From Acidovorax sp. CF316 (GTDB lineage Bacteria; Pseudomonadota; Gammaproteobacteria; Burkholderiales; Burkholderiaceae_C), in the NCBI RefSeq assembly GCF_000276605.1, contig NZ_AKJX01000109.1, positions 1 through 50,047 of the forward strand: 50,047 bases of DNA, in the 5' to 3' direction. The notes beneath the pieces were generated by a model that was not told the origin of the DNA, did no database searches, and saw only the letters and a list, made by a program, of their open reading frames with translations. How positions within the stretch are numbered: position 1 is the first letter of the stretch; each line of letters starts with the position of its first letter. Of the stretch, positions 36,319 to 46,400 are shown piece by piece. The position numbers and the translations under genes were made by a program.

Positions 36319-36462
36319 GGCCGAAACCCCCGTGACAGGCAAGCGGCGTGGCCAGGAGTTCGCACGCTCGCCCATTGCAACAATGAACCTGCACAACCCC
36401 CATCAGCTGTGCGCTGCACGCCATGGCAGACCGTGCCGATGGTTTGGATTTAGTCCGATTCG

Positions 36463-36488
36463 GGCGGGGGTGTCAAGGCGCCCCCGCC
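36463..36488 (-). other. GC-rich hairpin just after the thioesterase stop codon
   Basis: An 8-bp perfect inverted repeat (GGCGGGGG / CCCCCGCC, 10-base loop) begins two bases beyond the thioesterase stop. No T run follows on the minus strand, so it may act as a weak or Rho-assisted transcript end or stabilise the mRNA. The rest of the gap to 36318 would hold the promoter of the c-di-GMP gene, but I see no convincing hexamers. Confidence 0.35.
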
Positions 36489-36489
36489 G

Positions 36490-36912
36490 TCATCCGTTGA
36501 CGATGGCCAGCATCCACTCCGGCAGCGCGACCGCCTTCTTCTGGGGGAAGTCCACCCAGATCGTCGTGGCGCCGCCCGCTGCGTAGACCACACCCGGCCG
36601 GTCCACCCGCTCCAGGGTGCCCCAGGTCTCGAAGGTGGTGCGGCCCGGGTCGCTCACGTAGAACTTGAGCAGCACGTCGGCCGGGTATTCGAGCTGTTGG
36701 TAGAAATTGCAGAAGGCATTGACGATGACCGGCCCCTGGCCCGTGGGGTCGGGGTTGCAGCCCACCGATACCATCCAGTCGATGCGCGCCGTCTCCAGGT
36801 AGCGAAAATACACCGTGTTGTTCACGTGCCCCATGGCATCCATGTCGCCCCAGCGCACGGGAAAGCGCATCTCGTGCACCAGTTTCTTTTTCTCGGGGAT
36901 TTCAATCTTCAT
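36490..36912 (-). CDS. Acyl-CoA thioesterase, hot-dog fold (4HBT type)
   Basis: A 140-residue thioesterase of the 4-hydroxybenzoyl-CoA thioesterase type. The motif VRWGDMDAMGHVNNTVYFRYLETARIDW (residues about 19-46) carries the catalytic Asp and the HVNN loop of the hot-dog fold; EFTFETWG-like strands follow. It hydrolyses an acyl-CoA in the cytoplasm; the chain specificity is not evident. The ATG at 36912 overlaps the stop of the EamA gene (ATGA), so the two are coupled, and both lie in the same orientation as the SDR gene upstream. The longer open frame reaching 37656 is spurious. Confidence 0.87.
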   Translation of the reverse strand: MKIEIPEKKKLVHEMRFPVRWGDMDAMGHVNNTVYFRYLETARIDWMVSVGCNPDPTGQGPVIVNAFCNFYQQLEYPADVLLKFYVSDPGRTTFETWGTLERVDRPGVVYAAGGATTIWVDFPQKKAVALPEWMLAIVNG

Positions 36913-37805
36913 CGGTGTGCCTTGATGGAAGCGAGGATGCCCAATGTAAACAACACGGCGGCGGCCCACTGCGCCAGCGTCGGCCAGCGGCCATCCCACG
37001 CAAAGGAATAGACGAGCGCGAACAGCGTCTCGCTCACGATCAACTGCCCGCACAGGCTGGCGGACAGGCGCTGGCTGGCGATATTCCACAGGATGGTCGC
37101 CAGCCAGCTCGAACCAAAGCCGAGCGCCAGGCACACGGCCACGAAGGTGCCGAAGCCCGGCTGCGCGGCCAGCGCGGGCAGGCTGGAGCCGCCCGCCAGC
37201 CACAGCAGCAGGCCGCCCAATCCGGTGGCCACGCCCAGCCAGTTGGCCCAGTCGGTGGCGCGCACCTCGGGGTGGCGCTTGAGCCAGGCGGAGTTGAAGA
37301 TGGCGAAGGCGGTCCAGAACACCAGGGCCACCAGGGCGATGCCGATGCCGCGCCAGTAGCTGCCGGCGCCGGGGGTTGCAGGATCGCCATGCGGAACGCC
37401 GGCCATCAGCGCCAGGCCGGCCACGGTGAGCACCAGCCCGGGCGCCAGGGCCGCCCAGCGCAGGCCCTGCGGCTTGCCCAGCAGCATGACCCAGACCGGG
37501 ATGGTACCGATGATCAGTGCCGGCATCTCGGCACCCGCATCGCGGATGGCCCAGACCAGCAGCAGGTAGTAGCCCGTGAAGCCCAGCACCGACAGCCACA
37601 GCGCAGCCCAGGCCTGTGCCAGGGTGGGTCGGCGCGAACTGCCGCGCAAACCCCACAGCAGCATGGAGAGGGCCACAGCGCCATAGGCCACAAAGCGGCC
37701 CGAGGTCAGGTCCACCGAAGCGAACGAACCGGCCATGCGCGGCGCGACGAATACCAGGCCCCAGAGCGCGCCTGCGGCGAGCCCGGCAAGGATGCCGGTC
37801 AGCAT
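36909..37805 (-). CDS. EamA/DMT-family transporter
   Basis: A 298-residue inner-membrane protein with about ten hydrophobic segments and the two-repeat layout of the drug/metabolite transporter superfamily. The first repeat begins at LTGILAGLAAGALWGLVFVAPRM and the second near SYWRGIGIALVALVFWTAFAIF. It probably exports a small metabolite or toxic compound; the substrate is not predictable. It lies 18 bases after the SDR gene and overlaps the thioesterase gene by four bases, which makes a three-gene leftward operon SDR-EamA-thioesterase. Confidence 0.88.
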   Translation of the reverse strand: MLTGILAGLAAGALWGLVFVAPRMAGSFASVDLTSGRFVAYGAVALSMLLWGLRGSSRRPTLAQAWAALWLSVLGFTGYYLLLVWAIRDAGAEMPALIIGTIPVWVMLLGKPQGLRWAALAPGLVLTVAGLALMAGVPHGDPATPGAGSYWRGIGIALVALVFWTAFAIFNSAWLKRHPEVRATDWANWLGVATGLGGLLLWLAGGSSLPALAAQPGFGTFVAVCLALGFGSSWLATILWNIASQRLSASLCGQLIVSETLFALVYSFAWDGRWPTLAQWAAAVLFTLGILASIKAHR

Positions 37806-37823
37806 CGGGGCGTCAAACGGCGC

Positions 37824-38606
37824 TCAGACGGCAAAGCCGTCGTCCGCCGCGATCACGGCACCGTTGATGAAATGGCTCTGGTCGCTGGCCAGCATGATGA
37901 TCAGCGCATCGAGGTCCTCGGGGCTGCCCACGCGCTTGCGCGGCAGCATCTCGATGAGCTTCTTGCCCTGCTCGGTCTGCCAGTGGCGGTGGTTGATCTC
38001 GGTGTCGATGTAGCCCGGGCAGATGGCATTCGTGTTGATGCCGAAACGGCCCCATTCCATGGCCATGGCACGGGTCATCTGCACCACGGCGGCCTTGCTC
38101 ATGCAGTAGGCGCCGATCTGCGGCAGCACCTTGAGCCCGGCCATCGAAGCGATGTTGATGATGCGCCCGCCCGTGAAGCTGCCGGGAGCCGCCCCGCGCG
38201 AGCGCGCCAGCATGCGCTTGCCCACCTCCTGCGCGACGAAGAAGGCGCCCTTGACGTTGGTGTCGAAGATGAAGTCGTAGTCCTCGGGCGTCACGTCCTG
38301 CAGGCGCTGGGTGGTGCTCACGCCCGAGTTGTTGACCAGGATGTCGATGGAGCCCATCTCGGTCTCGGCATGGGCCACGGCGGACTTGATGGAGGCGTGG
38401 TCGGTCACGTCGAGTTCGAGCACGTGGGCATCGCCGCCCTCGCCCTCGATGCGGGCGCGCAGCTCCTTGAGCTTTTCGATGCGGCGGCTGGCCAGCACCA
38501 CCCCGGCCCCGGCGCGCGCCAGCGTGCGCGCGAACTGGGCCCCCAGGCCGCTGGAGGCACCGGTGATGAAGGCCACCCGGCCGGAAAGATCGATGCTGTA
38601 TGCCAT
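37824..38606 (-). CDS. Short-chain dehydrogenase/reductase
   Basis: A 260-residue NAD(P)-dependent oxidoreductase of the classical SDR family. TGASSGLG (residues 15-22) binds the cofactor, NNSG follows near residue 92, and the catalytic tetrad is Asn117, Ser154, Tyr167 and Lys171 (AYCMSKAA). The C-terminus contains the ICPGYIDTEI segment. The gene is divergent from ETF-ubiquinone oxidoreductase across a palindromic operator-like sequence, and is followed by an EamA transporter and a thioesterase. The context suggests 3-hydroxyacyl-CoA or a similar acyl substrate, but the enzyme's reaction is not proven. Confidence 0.9.
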   Translation of the reverse strand: MAYSIDLSGRVAFITGASSGLGAQFARTLARAGAGVVLASRRIEKLKELRARIEGEGGDAHVLELDVTDHASIKSAVAHAETEMGSIDILVNNSGVSTTQRLQDVTPEDYDFIFDTNVKGAFFVAQEVGKRMLARSRGAAPGSFTGGRIINIASMAGLKVLPQIGAYCMSKAAVVQMTRAMAMEWGRFGINTNAICPGYIDTEINHRHWQTEQGKKLIEMLPRKRVGSPEDLDALIIMLASDQSHFINGAVIAADDGFAV

Positions 38607-38632
38607 TTAGAGAGCCTCCACTGCAGAAAAAA

Positions 38633-38670
38633 GAACGATCGTTCGATTATTCAAATTTGGTGAATACAAT
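38633..38670. promoter_or_regulatory. SDR/ETF-QO divergent promoter with TetR-like palindrome GAACGATCGTTC
   Basis: An exact 12-bp palindrome GAACGATCGTTC lies at 38633-38644, in a notably AT-rich gap. A rightward promoter can be placed as TTCGAT (38642-38647), 17 bases, TACAAT (38665-38670), so the palindrome overlaps the -35 element, as expected for a repressor. It is 27 bases from the SDR start. The GAACG-N2-CGTTC form is typical of TetR-family regulators of fatty-acid and acyl-CoA catabolism. Such a regulator is not encoded in the window, so the assignment is an inference. Confidence 0.55.
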
Positions 38671-38746
38671 CAGTCTCCAGACAGACAGAATCCTGGCCTC
38701 TGTCCGAAGACAATCACTCGATTATCAAACGCACGACGAAAAACCC

Positions 38747-40453
38747 ATGACGAACGAAGAAATCCTCGCCCAGTATGGTCCCCGTGAAGCAATGGAATAC
38801 GACGTGGTCGTCGTGGGCGGCGGCCCCGGCGGCCTGGCCACCGCGATCCGGCTCAAGCAGCTCGCGGCAGAAAAAGGCCAGGACATCTCGGTCGTGGTGC
38901 TCGAAAAAGGCTCCGAGCCCGGCGCACACATCCTGTCGGGCGCCATCATGGACCCCAAGGCCCTGACCGAGCTGATCCCCGACTGGAAGGCCAAGGGCGC
39001 CCCGCTGAACCAGCCCGTGACCGACGACGCGATGATCTTCCTGGGCGAGAAGTCGTCCTTTCGCGTACCCAATGTGTTCCTGCCGCACAACTTCCAGAAC
39101 CACGGCAACTACGTGGTGCGCCTGGGCAATGTGGTCAAGTGGCTGGGCGAGCAGGCCGAAGCCCTGGGCGTGGAGATCTTCCCCGGCTTTCCGGCCGCCG
39201 AGGTGCTCTACAACGAGAACGGCTCCGTCAAGGGCGTGGCCACCGGCAACATGGGCATCGGCAAGGAAGGCGAGCCCACGGGCGACTTCCAGCTGGGCAT
39301 GGAACTGCATGCCAAGTACACGATCTTCGCCGAAGGTTCGCGCGGCCACCTGGGCAAGCAGCTGATCTCGCGCTTCAAGCTCGACGCGCATTCCGACCCG
39401 CAAAGCTACGCCATCGGCATCAAGGAGCTGTGGGAGATCGACCCGCAGCGCCACCAGCCCGGCTTCGTGATGCACACCGCCGGCTGGCCCATGGAGAACG
39501 ACACCTACGGTGGCGCCTTCCTGTACCACCTGGACGACAACAAGGTGACCCTGGGCTTCATCACCGGCCTGGGCTACTCCAACCCCTACCTGAGCCCGTT
39601 CGAGGAATTCCAGCGCTGGAAGACGCACGCCAACATCCGCTGGTACCTGGAAGGCGACGAATCCAAGGGCATCAAGCCGGCCAAGCGCATCAGCTACGGC
39701 GCGCGCGCCATCACGGCCGGCGGCCTGCTGAGCCTGCCCAAGACCATCTTCCCGGGCGGCGCGCTGATCGGCTGCGACGCGGGCTACCTGAACGTGGGCC
39801 GCATCAAGGGCAGCCATGCCGCCATCAAGTCCGGCATGCTTGCCGCCGAGGCCGCCTACGACGCCGTGGTGGCCGGGCGCCAGCACGATGAGCTCAGCGC
39901 CTACCCCGAGGCTTTCGAGAAGAGCTGGCTGCACACCGAACTCAACAAGGACCGCAACTTCAAGAACTGGTTCAAGAAGGGCCTGGTCACCGCGACGATC
40001 ATGAACGGCCTGGAGCAGTTCGTGCTCAAGGGCAACATCCCCTGGACACTGCACCGTGACAAGCCCGACCACGTGCACCTCAAGCCCGCGTCCGAGTGCA
40101 AGCCCATCATCTACCCCAAGCCCGATGGCAAGCTGACCTTCGACCGGCTCTCCAGCGTGTTCATCAGCAACACCAACCACGCCGAGAACCAGCCGGCCCA
40201 CCTGACGCTCAAGGATGCGAGCGTGCCGGTGAACATCAACCTGTCCAAGTACGCCGGCCCCGAGGCCCGCTACTGCCCGGCCGGTGTCTACGAGTTCGTG
40301 CCCGACGTGGCCAAGGGCGGCGACGCCCAGCGCCTGCAGATCAACGCGCAGAACTGCGTGCACTGCAAGACCTGCGACATCAAGGACCCGACGCAGAACA
40401 TCGTCTGGGTGACACCCGAAGGCGGCGGCGGCCCGAACTACTCGGGCATGTAA
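38747..40453 (+). CDS. Electron transfer flavoprotein-ubiquinone oxidoreductase (ETF-QO)
   Basis: A 568-residue membrane-associated flavo-iron-sulfur enzyme that takes electrons from ETF, reduced by acyl-CoA and other dehydrogenases, and passes them to ubiquinone. The N-terminal FAD motif VVVGGGPGGLATAIRL is near residue 19; the C-terminal [4Fe-4S] cluster ligands are Cys510, Cys537, Cys540 and Cys543 (YCPAGVYEF and NCVHCKTCDIKDP). Length and domain order match the bacterial and mitochondrial enzyme. The ATG at 38747 begins the conserved frame; the open frame upstream reaches into the promoter. It is transcribed away from the SDR gene under the candidate TetR operator, and a terminator follows. 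Confidence 0.95.
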   Translation: MTNEEILAQYGPREAMEYDVVVVGGGPGGLATAIRLKQLAAEKGQDISVVVLEKGSEPGAHILSGAIMDPKALTELIPDWKAKGAPLNQPVTDDAMIFLGEKSSFRVPNVFLPHNFQNHGNYVVRLGNVVKWLGEQAEALGVEIFPGFPAAEVLYNENGSVKGVATGNMGIGKEGEPTGDFQLGMELHAKYTIFAEGSRGHLGKQLISRFKLDAHSDPQSYAIGIKELWEIDPQRHQPGFVMHTAGWPMENDTYGGAFLYHLDDNKVTLGFITGLGYSNPYLSPFEEFQRWKTHANIRWYLEGDESKGIKPAKRISYGARAITAGGLLSLPKTIFPGGALIGCDAGYLNVGRIKGSHAAIKSGMLAAEAAYDAVVAGRQHDELSAYPEAFEKSWLHTELNKDRNFKNWFKKGLVTATIMNGLEQFVLKGNIPWTLHRDKPDHVHLKPASECKPIIYPKPDGKLTFDRLSSVFISNTNHAENQPAHLTLKDASVPVNINLSKYAGPEARYCPAGVYEFVPDVAKGGDAQRLQINAQNCVHCKTCDIKDPTQNIVWVTPEGGGGPNYSGM

Positions 40454-40464
40454 GCCAAGACAAA

Positions 40465-40487
40465 GGGCCTGCGATGCAGGCCCTTTT
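40465..40487 (+). terminator. Terminator after ETF-QO
   Basis: GGGCCTGC (40465-40472) and GCAGGCCC (40476-40483) form an 8-bp stem with a tiny loop, followed by TTTT. It begins 12 bases after the ETF-QO stop. The downstream gene converges from the right and gets no comparable T run on its own strand. Confidence 0.75.
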
Positions 40488-40511
40488 CATTGGTGTCCCA
40501 GGATGCGGGGG

Positions 40512-41630
40512 TCAGCGCAGCTGCAGTTCGTCCGCGCCGTAGACGACCTTGATCGGCTCGATCACAACCTGCTTGGGCCCCTCTTCCACATAACCCGCGA
40601 CCAGCGCCGGGACGCCGAGGCCTTGCGCCACCTCGACCACGCGAGGCGCGTCCTTGGCCGCCACGAACAGGGCGAAACCCGCCCCCATGTTGAGCGTGCC
40701 ATAGGCCTCGTGGTCGTCGAGCTGGCACTCCTTCTGCATGAACGCCAGCACCGGGCTCACCGGCGGCACCTGCTGGATGCGGTAGGTCAGCGGCTTGGGG
40801 TGGCGCAGCAGCTTGCGCCAGCCGTGGCCGGTGATGTTGGCGCAGTAATGGGGGTAGATGCCGTCGGCCGCCAGGGCTTCCATCACCGGCGAATACAGCA
40901 CAGTGGGCGCCAGCAGCGCCTCGCCAAAGGTCTGCCCGTTGCCGATGTCCGTGAGATAGCCCTGCGGCAGCCGCTCGGCCAGCTTGCGGGCCAACGACAC
41001 GCCGTTGGCATGGATGCCGCTGGAGGCGAGCAGCACGATGGCATCGCCCGCGCCGAGCTGGTCACCGACCGACAGCCGTGCCTTGGGGCTGATGATGCCG
41101 GTGCACGAGGCTGCCAGGTCCACCCGGCCGTCGGCCACCACCCCGGCAAGGGCCGGTGTTTCGCCGCCCCCCCAGGCCACCTTGCAGGTGTCGCAGGCGC
41201 GCTTCCAGCCCGCGACGAGGGCCTCCGAGCGCTGCGCATCGCCAAACCAGTCGGAGCCCCCCGCGGCCCAGTAGGCCTGCACGACCAGCGGGGTCGCGCC
41301 CACGGTGATCAGGTCGTTGACCGCCATGGCAATCGTGTCCTGGGCAATGCCGTCGTAGAAGCTCCTGCCCAGGAGCTTGGCCATGTCATCGGCCAGCAGG
41401 GCCTTGGTGCCCAGGCATTCGACGATGCTGGCCAAGTACATGGGGCCGACATCGACCACATAAGCCGACTCCCCGCGCGAAGCAGCCACTTCTCTGAAGC
41501 CGTGGCTGGCCATGTGCGCCCCGGTCTGGGCCGCTGCGCGCTGTGCCGCAACCTTCAAGGGGTCGATCTGTTCGTAGTTGACGCCCGTCTGGTCATAGGT
41601 CAAGGGGGCGGGAGCAGGTGCAGCGGTCAT
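40512..41630 (-). CDS. PurM-like AIR-synthase-related protein, not canonical PurM
   Basis: A 372-residue protein of the PurM/SelD ATP-grasp-like superfamily (AIR synthase, N- and C-terminal domains). The C-terminal half has SSGIHANGVSLARKL near residue 200, and AMAVNDLITVGATPL and WGGGETPALAGVV in the middle, as in phosphoribosylformylglycinamidine cyclo-ligase. The canonical substrate/ATP segment GTDGVGTKL is replaced by VECLGTKALLADD, and the usual N-terminal glycine-rich GGFGG loop is absent. It also lacks pur neighbours. It is therefore more likely a PurM-like paralogue of unknown reaction than the housekeeping enzyme. It is a single gene, converging on ETF-QO. Confidence 0.75.
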   Translation of the reverse strand: MTAAPAPAPLTYDQTGVNYEQIDPLKVAAQRAAAQTGAHMASHGFREVAASRGESAYVVDVGPMYLASIVECLGTKALLADDMAKLLGRSFYDGIAQDTIAMAVNDLITVGATPLVVQAYWAAGGSDWFGDAQRSEALVAGWKRACDTCKVAWGGGETPALAGVVADGRVDLAASCTGIISPKARLSVGDQLGAGDAIVLLASSGIHANGVSLARKLAERLPQGYLTDIGNGQTFGEALLAPTVLYSPVMEALAADGIYPHYCANITGHGWRKLLRHPKPLTYRIQQVPPVSPVLAFMQKECQLDDHEAYGTLNMGAGFALFVAAKDAPRVVEVAQGLGVPALVAGYVEEGPKQVVIEPIKVVYGADELQLR

Positions 41631-41664
41631 GGCGTTCTCGGCGGAGTCAGGGCCGCCATTATCG

Positions 41665-43329
41665 CTAAGCCGCCGCGCCCCCAGCCAGCTGGAACTGCCC
41701 CATCGCCCCCGCCAGCCGGTTGGCCTGGTCCTTGAGGCTCTGGGCCGCCGCGGCGCCCTCTTCCACCAGCGCGGCGTTCTGCTGCGTCATGTGGTCGAGC
41801 TGGTCCACGGCCTGGCTGACCTGGCCGATCTGGCTGCTTTGCTCGCTGCTGGCGGCATTGATCTCGGACATCAGCGTGGTCACCTGCTGCACGCTGGTGA
41901 CGATGTCCTGCATGGTGGATCCGGCGGTGACCACCAGGCGCGCACCATCGCCCACCCTGTCCACGCTGGTGGCGATCAGGGCCTTGATCTCCTTGGCGGC
42001 GTTGGCGCTGCGGCCCGCGAGGTTGCGCACCTCGCTGGCCACCACGGCAAAGCCCCGGCCCTGCTCGCCGGCCCGAGCCGCTTCCACCGCCGCATTGAGC
42101 GCCAGGATGTTGGTCTGGAAGGCGATGGAGTCGATGATGCCCACGATGTCGGCGATCTTCTTGCTGCTGGCGTTGATCTCGTCCATGGTCTTGACCACCT
42201 CGTCGACCACGTCGCCGCCCTTCTTCGCCACCTGGGCGGCACTGTGGGCCAGGGTGTTGGCCTGGCGCGTGCTGTCGGCATTGGCGGCCACGGTCTGCGC
42301 CAGCTGCGCGATGCTGGCCGCCGTCTGCTGCAGGCTGCTGGCGGCGTGCTCGGTGCGCGCGCTCAGGTCGGTGTTGCCGGCCGCCACCTCGGAGCTGGCG
42401 ACGTGGATGGACTCGCCCGAGTCGCGCACCTCGGTCACCACGTAGTGCAGGGATTCGACCATGCGGTTGAGCGCGGTGAGCAGCTCGCCGATCTCGTCGG
42501 TGCGGTCGGTGGCCATGCGCACCGTGAGGTCGCCTTGCGCCACCAGGGCCGCCGCGTCCGACGCCTGGCGCAGCGGCAGCACGATGGAGCGGCGCAGCAG
42601 CCAGCCGAACAAGGCCGACAGCGCCACCACGAAGGCCACCGCCAGCGCACTGACCCACTGGGCGCGCGAAGCATCGGCAATCATCGCGTCGGCCGCCGCC
42701 ACCGAGGACTTCTCGGATTCGGCCAGCAGCTGGTCGATGGTTTTCAGGTACTGGGCCAGCGCTGCGGCGTGCTCCTGCAGTTCCTTCTGGCTGATGACCT
42801 TGGATTCGAGCGCGTTCTGCACCAGGGTGTCGCGCAGGGCCGCGTACTGCTGGCGCTGCGCCTGGGTCTGCTTCCACGCAGGCACGGTGCTCGCGGCCGC
42901 GGCCGAGGCGGCCAGCGCCTCGTCGATGCGCTTGCGCATGCCGTCCTCGGCGGCCAGCTGCGTGCGCATCTCGGCCACCAGGGGAAACACGTCGGTCGAG
43001 CTGGTGGCGCGCAGGGCGATCTGGCCGATGTGCACGGACTGGGTCTTCCACTCGCGCACCGAGCGCTCGATAGGCAACTGCTCCGCCGTGAGCAGCGTGG
43101 CCTGGCGCGTCGTGCCCTGGCCCGTGAGCCAGGTGGTGGAACCGAGCAGCGCCACCGCCACGCCCAGCAGGCCGAAGGCCGCGGCCAGCCTCTGGCCCAC
43201 GGTCAGGGTGCGCCTGGCACGCGGGGCCTGCGCGGCAGATGACCGGGGTTCCGCCAGGGGCGCAGCCGCCGGGGATGCCGTGACGGCGTGGGTGCTTGTG
43301 GCACCGGCCGTGGCGGGAAGGTAGTTCAT
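41665..43329 (-). CDS. Methyl-accepting chemotaxis protein, four-helix-bundle sensor type
   Basis: A 554-residue chemoreceptor. After an unusual Ala/Pro-rich cytoplasmic tail of about 40 residues come transmembrane helix 1 (about 47-67), a helical periplasmic ligand domain (about 68-224, four-helix-bundle type), transmembrane helix 2 (about 225-245), a HAMP linker (about 246-298) and the signalling domain with the conserved hairpin [30 protein letters not shown] near residues 385-415. The C-terminus ends [11 protein letters not shown] and has no NWETF-like pentapeptide for CheR/CheB tethering. The ATG at 43329 has GGAGAGAG upstream. It is placed between the PurM-like gene and the hydantoinase/TRAP operon, so it may sense a related compound, but this is conjecture. 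Confidence 0.92.
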   Translation of the reverse strand: MNYLPATAGATSTHAVTASPAAAPLAEPRSSAAQAPRARRTLTVGQRLAAAFGLLGVAVALLGSTTWLTGQGTTRQATLLTAEQLPIERSVREWKTQSVHIGQIALRATSSTDVFPLVAEMRTQLAAEDGMRKRIDEALAASAAAASTVPAWKQTQAQRQQYAALRDTLVQNALESKVISQKELQEHAAALAQYLKTIDQLLAESEKSSVAAADAMIADASRAQWVSALAVAFVVALSALFGWLLRRSIVLPLRQASDAAALVAQGDLTVRMATDRTDEIGELLTALNRMVESLHYVVTEVRDSGESIHVASSEVAAGNTDLSARTEHAASSLQQTAASIAQLAQTVAANADSTRQANTLAHSAAQVAKKGGDVVDEVVKTMDEINASSKKIADIVGIIDSIAFQTNILALNAAVEAARAGEQGRGFAVVASEVRNLAGRSANAAKEIKALIATSVDRVGDGARLVVTAGSTMQDIVTSVQQVTTLMSEINAASSEQSSQIGQVSQAVDQLDHMTQQNAALVEEGAAAAQSLKDQANRLAGAMGQFQLAGGAAA

Positions 43330-43436
43330 GGCTCTCTCCGTGGTGTTGCGTGTCGCTCTCGTCCACCCCATCGGACGATGGGGTGGTATCCCCTGGCAAT
43401 GCAAGCCCTGTGCCATGAGGCACAGGCCGCGCTCCA

Positions 43437-46400
43437 TCAGTCAACGGCGGCCATGCATTCGCCAAAGCCCCCGCCGCCGGGCGTGGAGATCTCGAACACG
43501 TCGCCGGGCTCCATGAGCGCCGCGCCGATGTGCGCCAGGTCTTCGACCTGGCCGTTGGCGCGCAGTACGCGGTTCAGGCCGGTGAGGCCGGCCTGCCCGC
43601 CGGCCATGCCGAAGGCCGGCTTGACGCGGCCGTTGGACAGGATGCTGGCCGTCATCTGCTCCAGGAAGCGCACGCGGCGCACGCCGCCGTTGCCACCCGC
43701 CCAGCGGCCGCGGCCGCCCGAGCCCTCGCGGATCTCATAGCTGTCGAGCACCACGGGGAAGCGGAACTCCAGGATCTCGGGGTCCGTGAGGCGCGAGTTG
43801 GTCATGTGCGTCTGCACCACGCTCGTGCCTTCGAAGCCGCGCACCACCCGGCCCTCCCCATCGAGCACCGCGCCCGCACCACTGCCGCCCGCGATGGTCT
43901 CGTAGTACTGGTACTGCGCATTGCCGAAGGTGAAATTGTTCATGGTGGGCTGGCTGCCGGCCATGACGCCGAGCGCACCGAACAGCGCATTCGTGATGCA
44001 GGTGGAAGTCTCCACATTGCCCGCCACCACCGAGGCCGGCGGGTTGGGGTTGAGCATGGAGCCCTGCGGAATGAGGACCTGCAGGGGCTTGAGGCAACCG
44101 GCGTTGAGCGGGATGTCGTCGTCCACCAGGGTGCGGAAGACGTAGAGCACCGCCGCCATGCACACCGCGCGCGGGGCGTTGAAGTTGTTGACCTGCTGCG
44201 CGCTGGTGCCGGCAAAGTCGATCACCGCGCTGCGCTCGGCGACGTTGACCCTGACCGAGACGCTGATCTGCGCGCCGTTGTCCAGCGGCAGCGTGAACTG
44301 CCCGTCCTTGAGGTGGGTGATCACGCGGCGCACCGACTCCTCGGCGTTGTCCTGCACGTGGCGCATGTAGGCCTGCACGACGTCCAGGCCGAACTGGTCC
44401 ACCATCTTCGACAGCTCCTGCACCCCTTTCTCGTTGGCGGCGATCTGGGCGCGCAGGTCGGCCAGGTTCTGGTGCGGGTTGCGGCTCGGGTACGGCGTGG
44501 TGCCGCCACCCGTGGCCAGCAGGTGGCGCACGGACTCTTCCTGGAAGACGCCCTGGTCCACCAGCTTCACGTTGTTGATCTGCACGCCCTCTTCCTCGAT
44601 GCGCGTGGAAAACGGAGGCATCGACCCTGGCGTGGTGCCGCCGATATCGGCATGGTGGCCGCGCGAGCCCACGTAGAAGGTGGGCTCCTTGCCGCCGGCC
44701 ACGTACACGGGCGTGATCACGGTGACGTCGGGCAGGTGGGTGCCGCCGTGGTAGGGGTCGTTGAGCATGTAGACGTCGCCCGGCTGCATGCTGCCCGTGT
44801 TCTCGCGGATCACGGTCTTGATGCTCTCGCCCATGGAGCCCAGGTGCACGGGCATGTGCGGCGCATTGGCGATCAGGTTGCCGGTGGCGTCGAACAGTGC
44901 GCAGCTGAAGTCCAGGCGCTCCTTGATGTTCACCGAGTAGGCCGTGTTCTGCAGTTGCAGGCCCATCTGCTCGGCGATGTTCATGAACAGGTTGTTGAAC
45001 ACTTCGAGCAGCACCGGGTCCACCGTGGTGCCGGCGGCGTACTGCACCGTGCGCGCGGTCACGCGGTCGAGCACCAGGTGGTCGAGGTCGGTGAGCCGGG
45101 CCAGCCAGCCGGGCTCGACCACCGTGGTGGTGTTCTTCTCGGCAATGATGGCAGGGCCGGGGATCGTGTCGCCGGGCTGCAGGTCCTCGCGCACCACCAG
45201 GGCGGCGTCATGCCACTGGCTGCCCGAGTACATGCGCACGGTTTCGCGCCGCGGGTGCACGCGCTCGGCATGCAGGGGCAGGCGCGGCTCGGCCGGCGCA
45301 TCGCCGGGGATCACGGCCTCCACCGATACCGCCTCCACCACCAGCGACTTGCCCACCATGAGGAAGGCGAAGCGCTGGCGGTAGGCCGCCTCGAAGCCGG
45401 CCTGCACCGTGGCGATGTCGCCGAACGGAACCACCAGCGCCGAGTCGGTGCCTTCGTAGCGCACATGCACGTTGTGGCGCACCTGCACCGGGTGCTGGCT
45501 GACCTGCTGGCGCGTGAGCTCGGCCTGGGCGGCTGCGCCCAGCACCTCCAGGCGCTCGGCGATCAGCGGCAGCGAGGCCGCGGCCAGCGGCAGCTCCACG
45601 GCCTGCTCACGGATCACCGTCTGGTCCGCTAGGCCCATGCCATAGGCGCTGAGCACGCCCGCCAGCGGATGCACGAAGACGCGCGTCATTCCCAACGCGT
45701 CGGCCACCAGGCAGGCATGCTGGCCGCCCGCGCCGCCAAAGCACTGCAGCGTGTAGCGCGTCACGTCGTAGCCGCGCGCCACCGAGATTTTCTTGATGGC
45801 ATTGGCCATCTGCTGCACGGCGATCTGGATGAAGCCCTCGGCCACCTCCTCGGGCTGGCGCTGCGTCTGCGCGGCCAGCTCGGCGAAGCGCGCGCGCACG
45901 GCCTGCGCATCCAGCGTCTCGTTGGCCGCCGGGCCGAAAACGCTGGGGAAGTAGCTCGGCTGCACCTTGCCGACCATCACGTTGGCATCGGTCACGGCCA
46001 GCGGGCCGCCACGGCGATAGCTCACCGGGCCGGGATTGGCGCCGGCACTCTCAGGGCCGACGCGAAAGCGCGCACCGTCGTAGCTCAGCACCGAGCCGCC
46101 ACCCGCGGCCACGGTGTGGATGCTCATCATCGGCGCACGCATGCGCACCCCGGCCACATGGGTCTCGAACTCGCGCTCGAACGCACCGGCGTAGTGGCTC
46201 ACATCGGTGGAGGTACCGCCCATGTCGAAGCCGATCACGCGCTCCTGCCCAGCCAGGCCGGCCGTGCGCGCCATGCCCACGATGCCGCCGGCCGGGCCGG
46301 ACAGGATGGCGTCCTTGCCCTGGAAGGTGGTCGCGTCGGTCAGGCCGCCCGAGGACTGCATGAAGAACAGCTTGACCCCTGGCATCTCGCTGGCCACCTG

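Noticed and set aside
33196..36453. Long rightward frame of about 1085 codons opposite the c-di-GMP enzyme
   Set aside because: The sense strand encodes intact PAS, GGDEF and EAL domains; the opposite product has no recognisable motif.
40512..41630. Straight call of purM
   Set aside because: The substrate motif and N-terminus differ, so only PurM-like is given.
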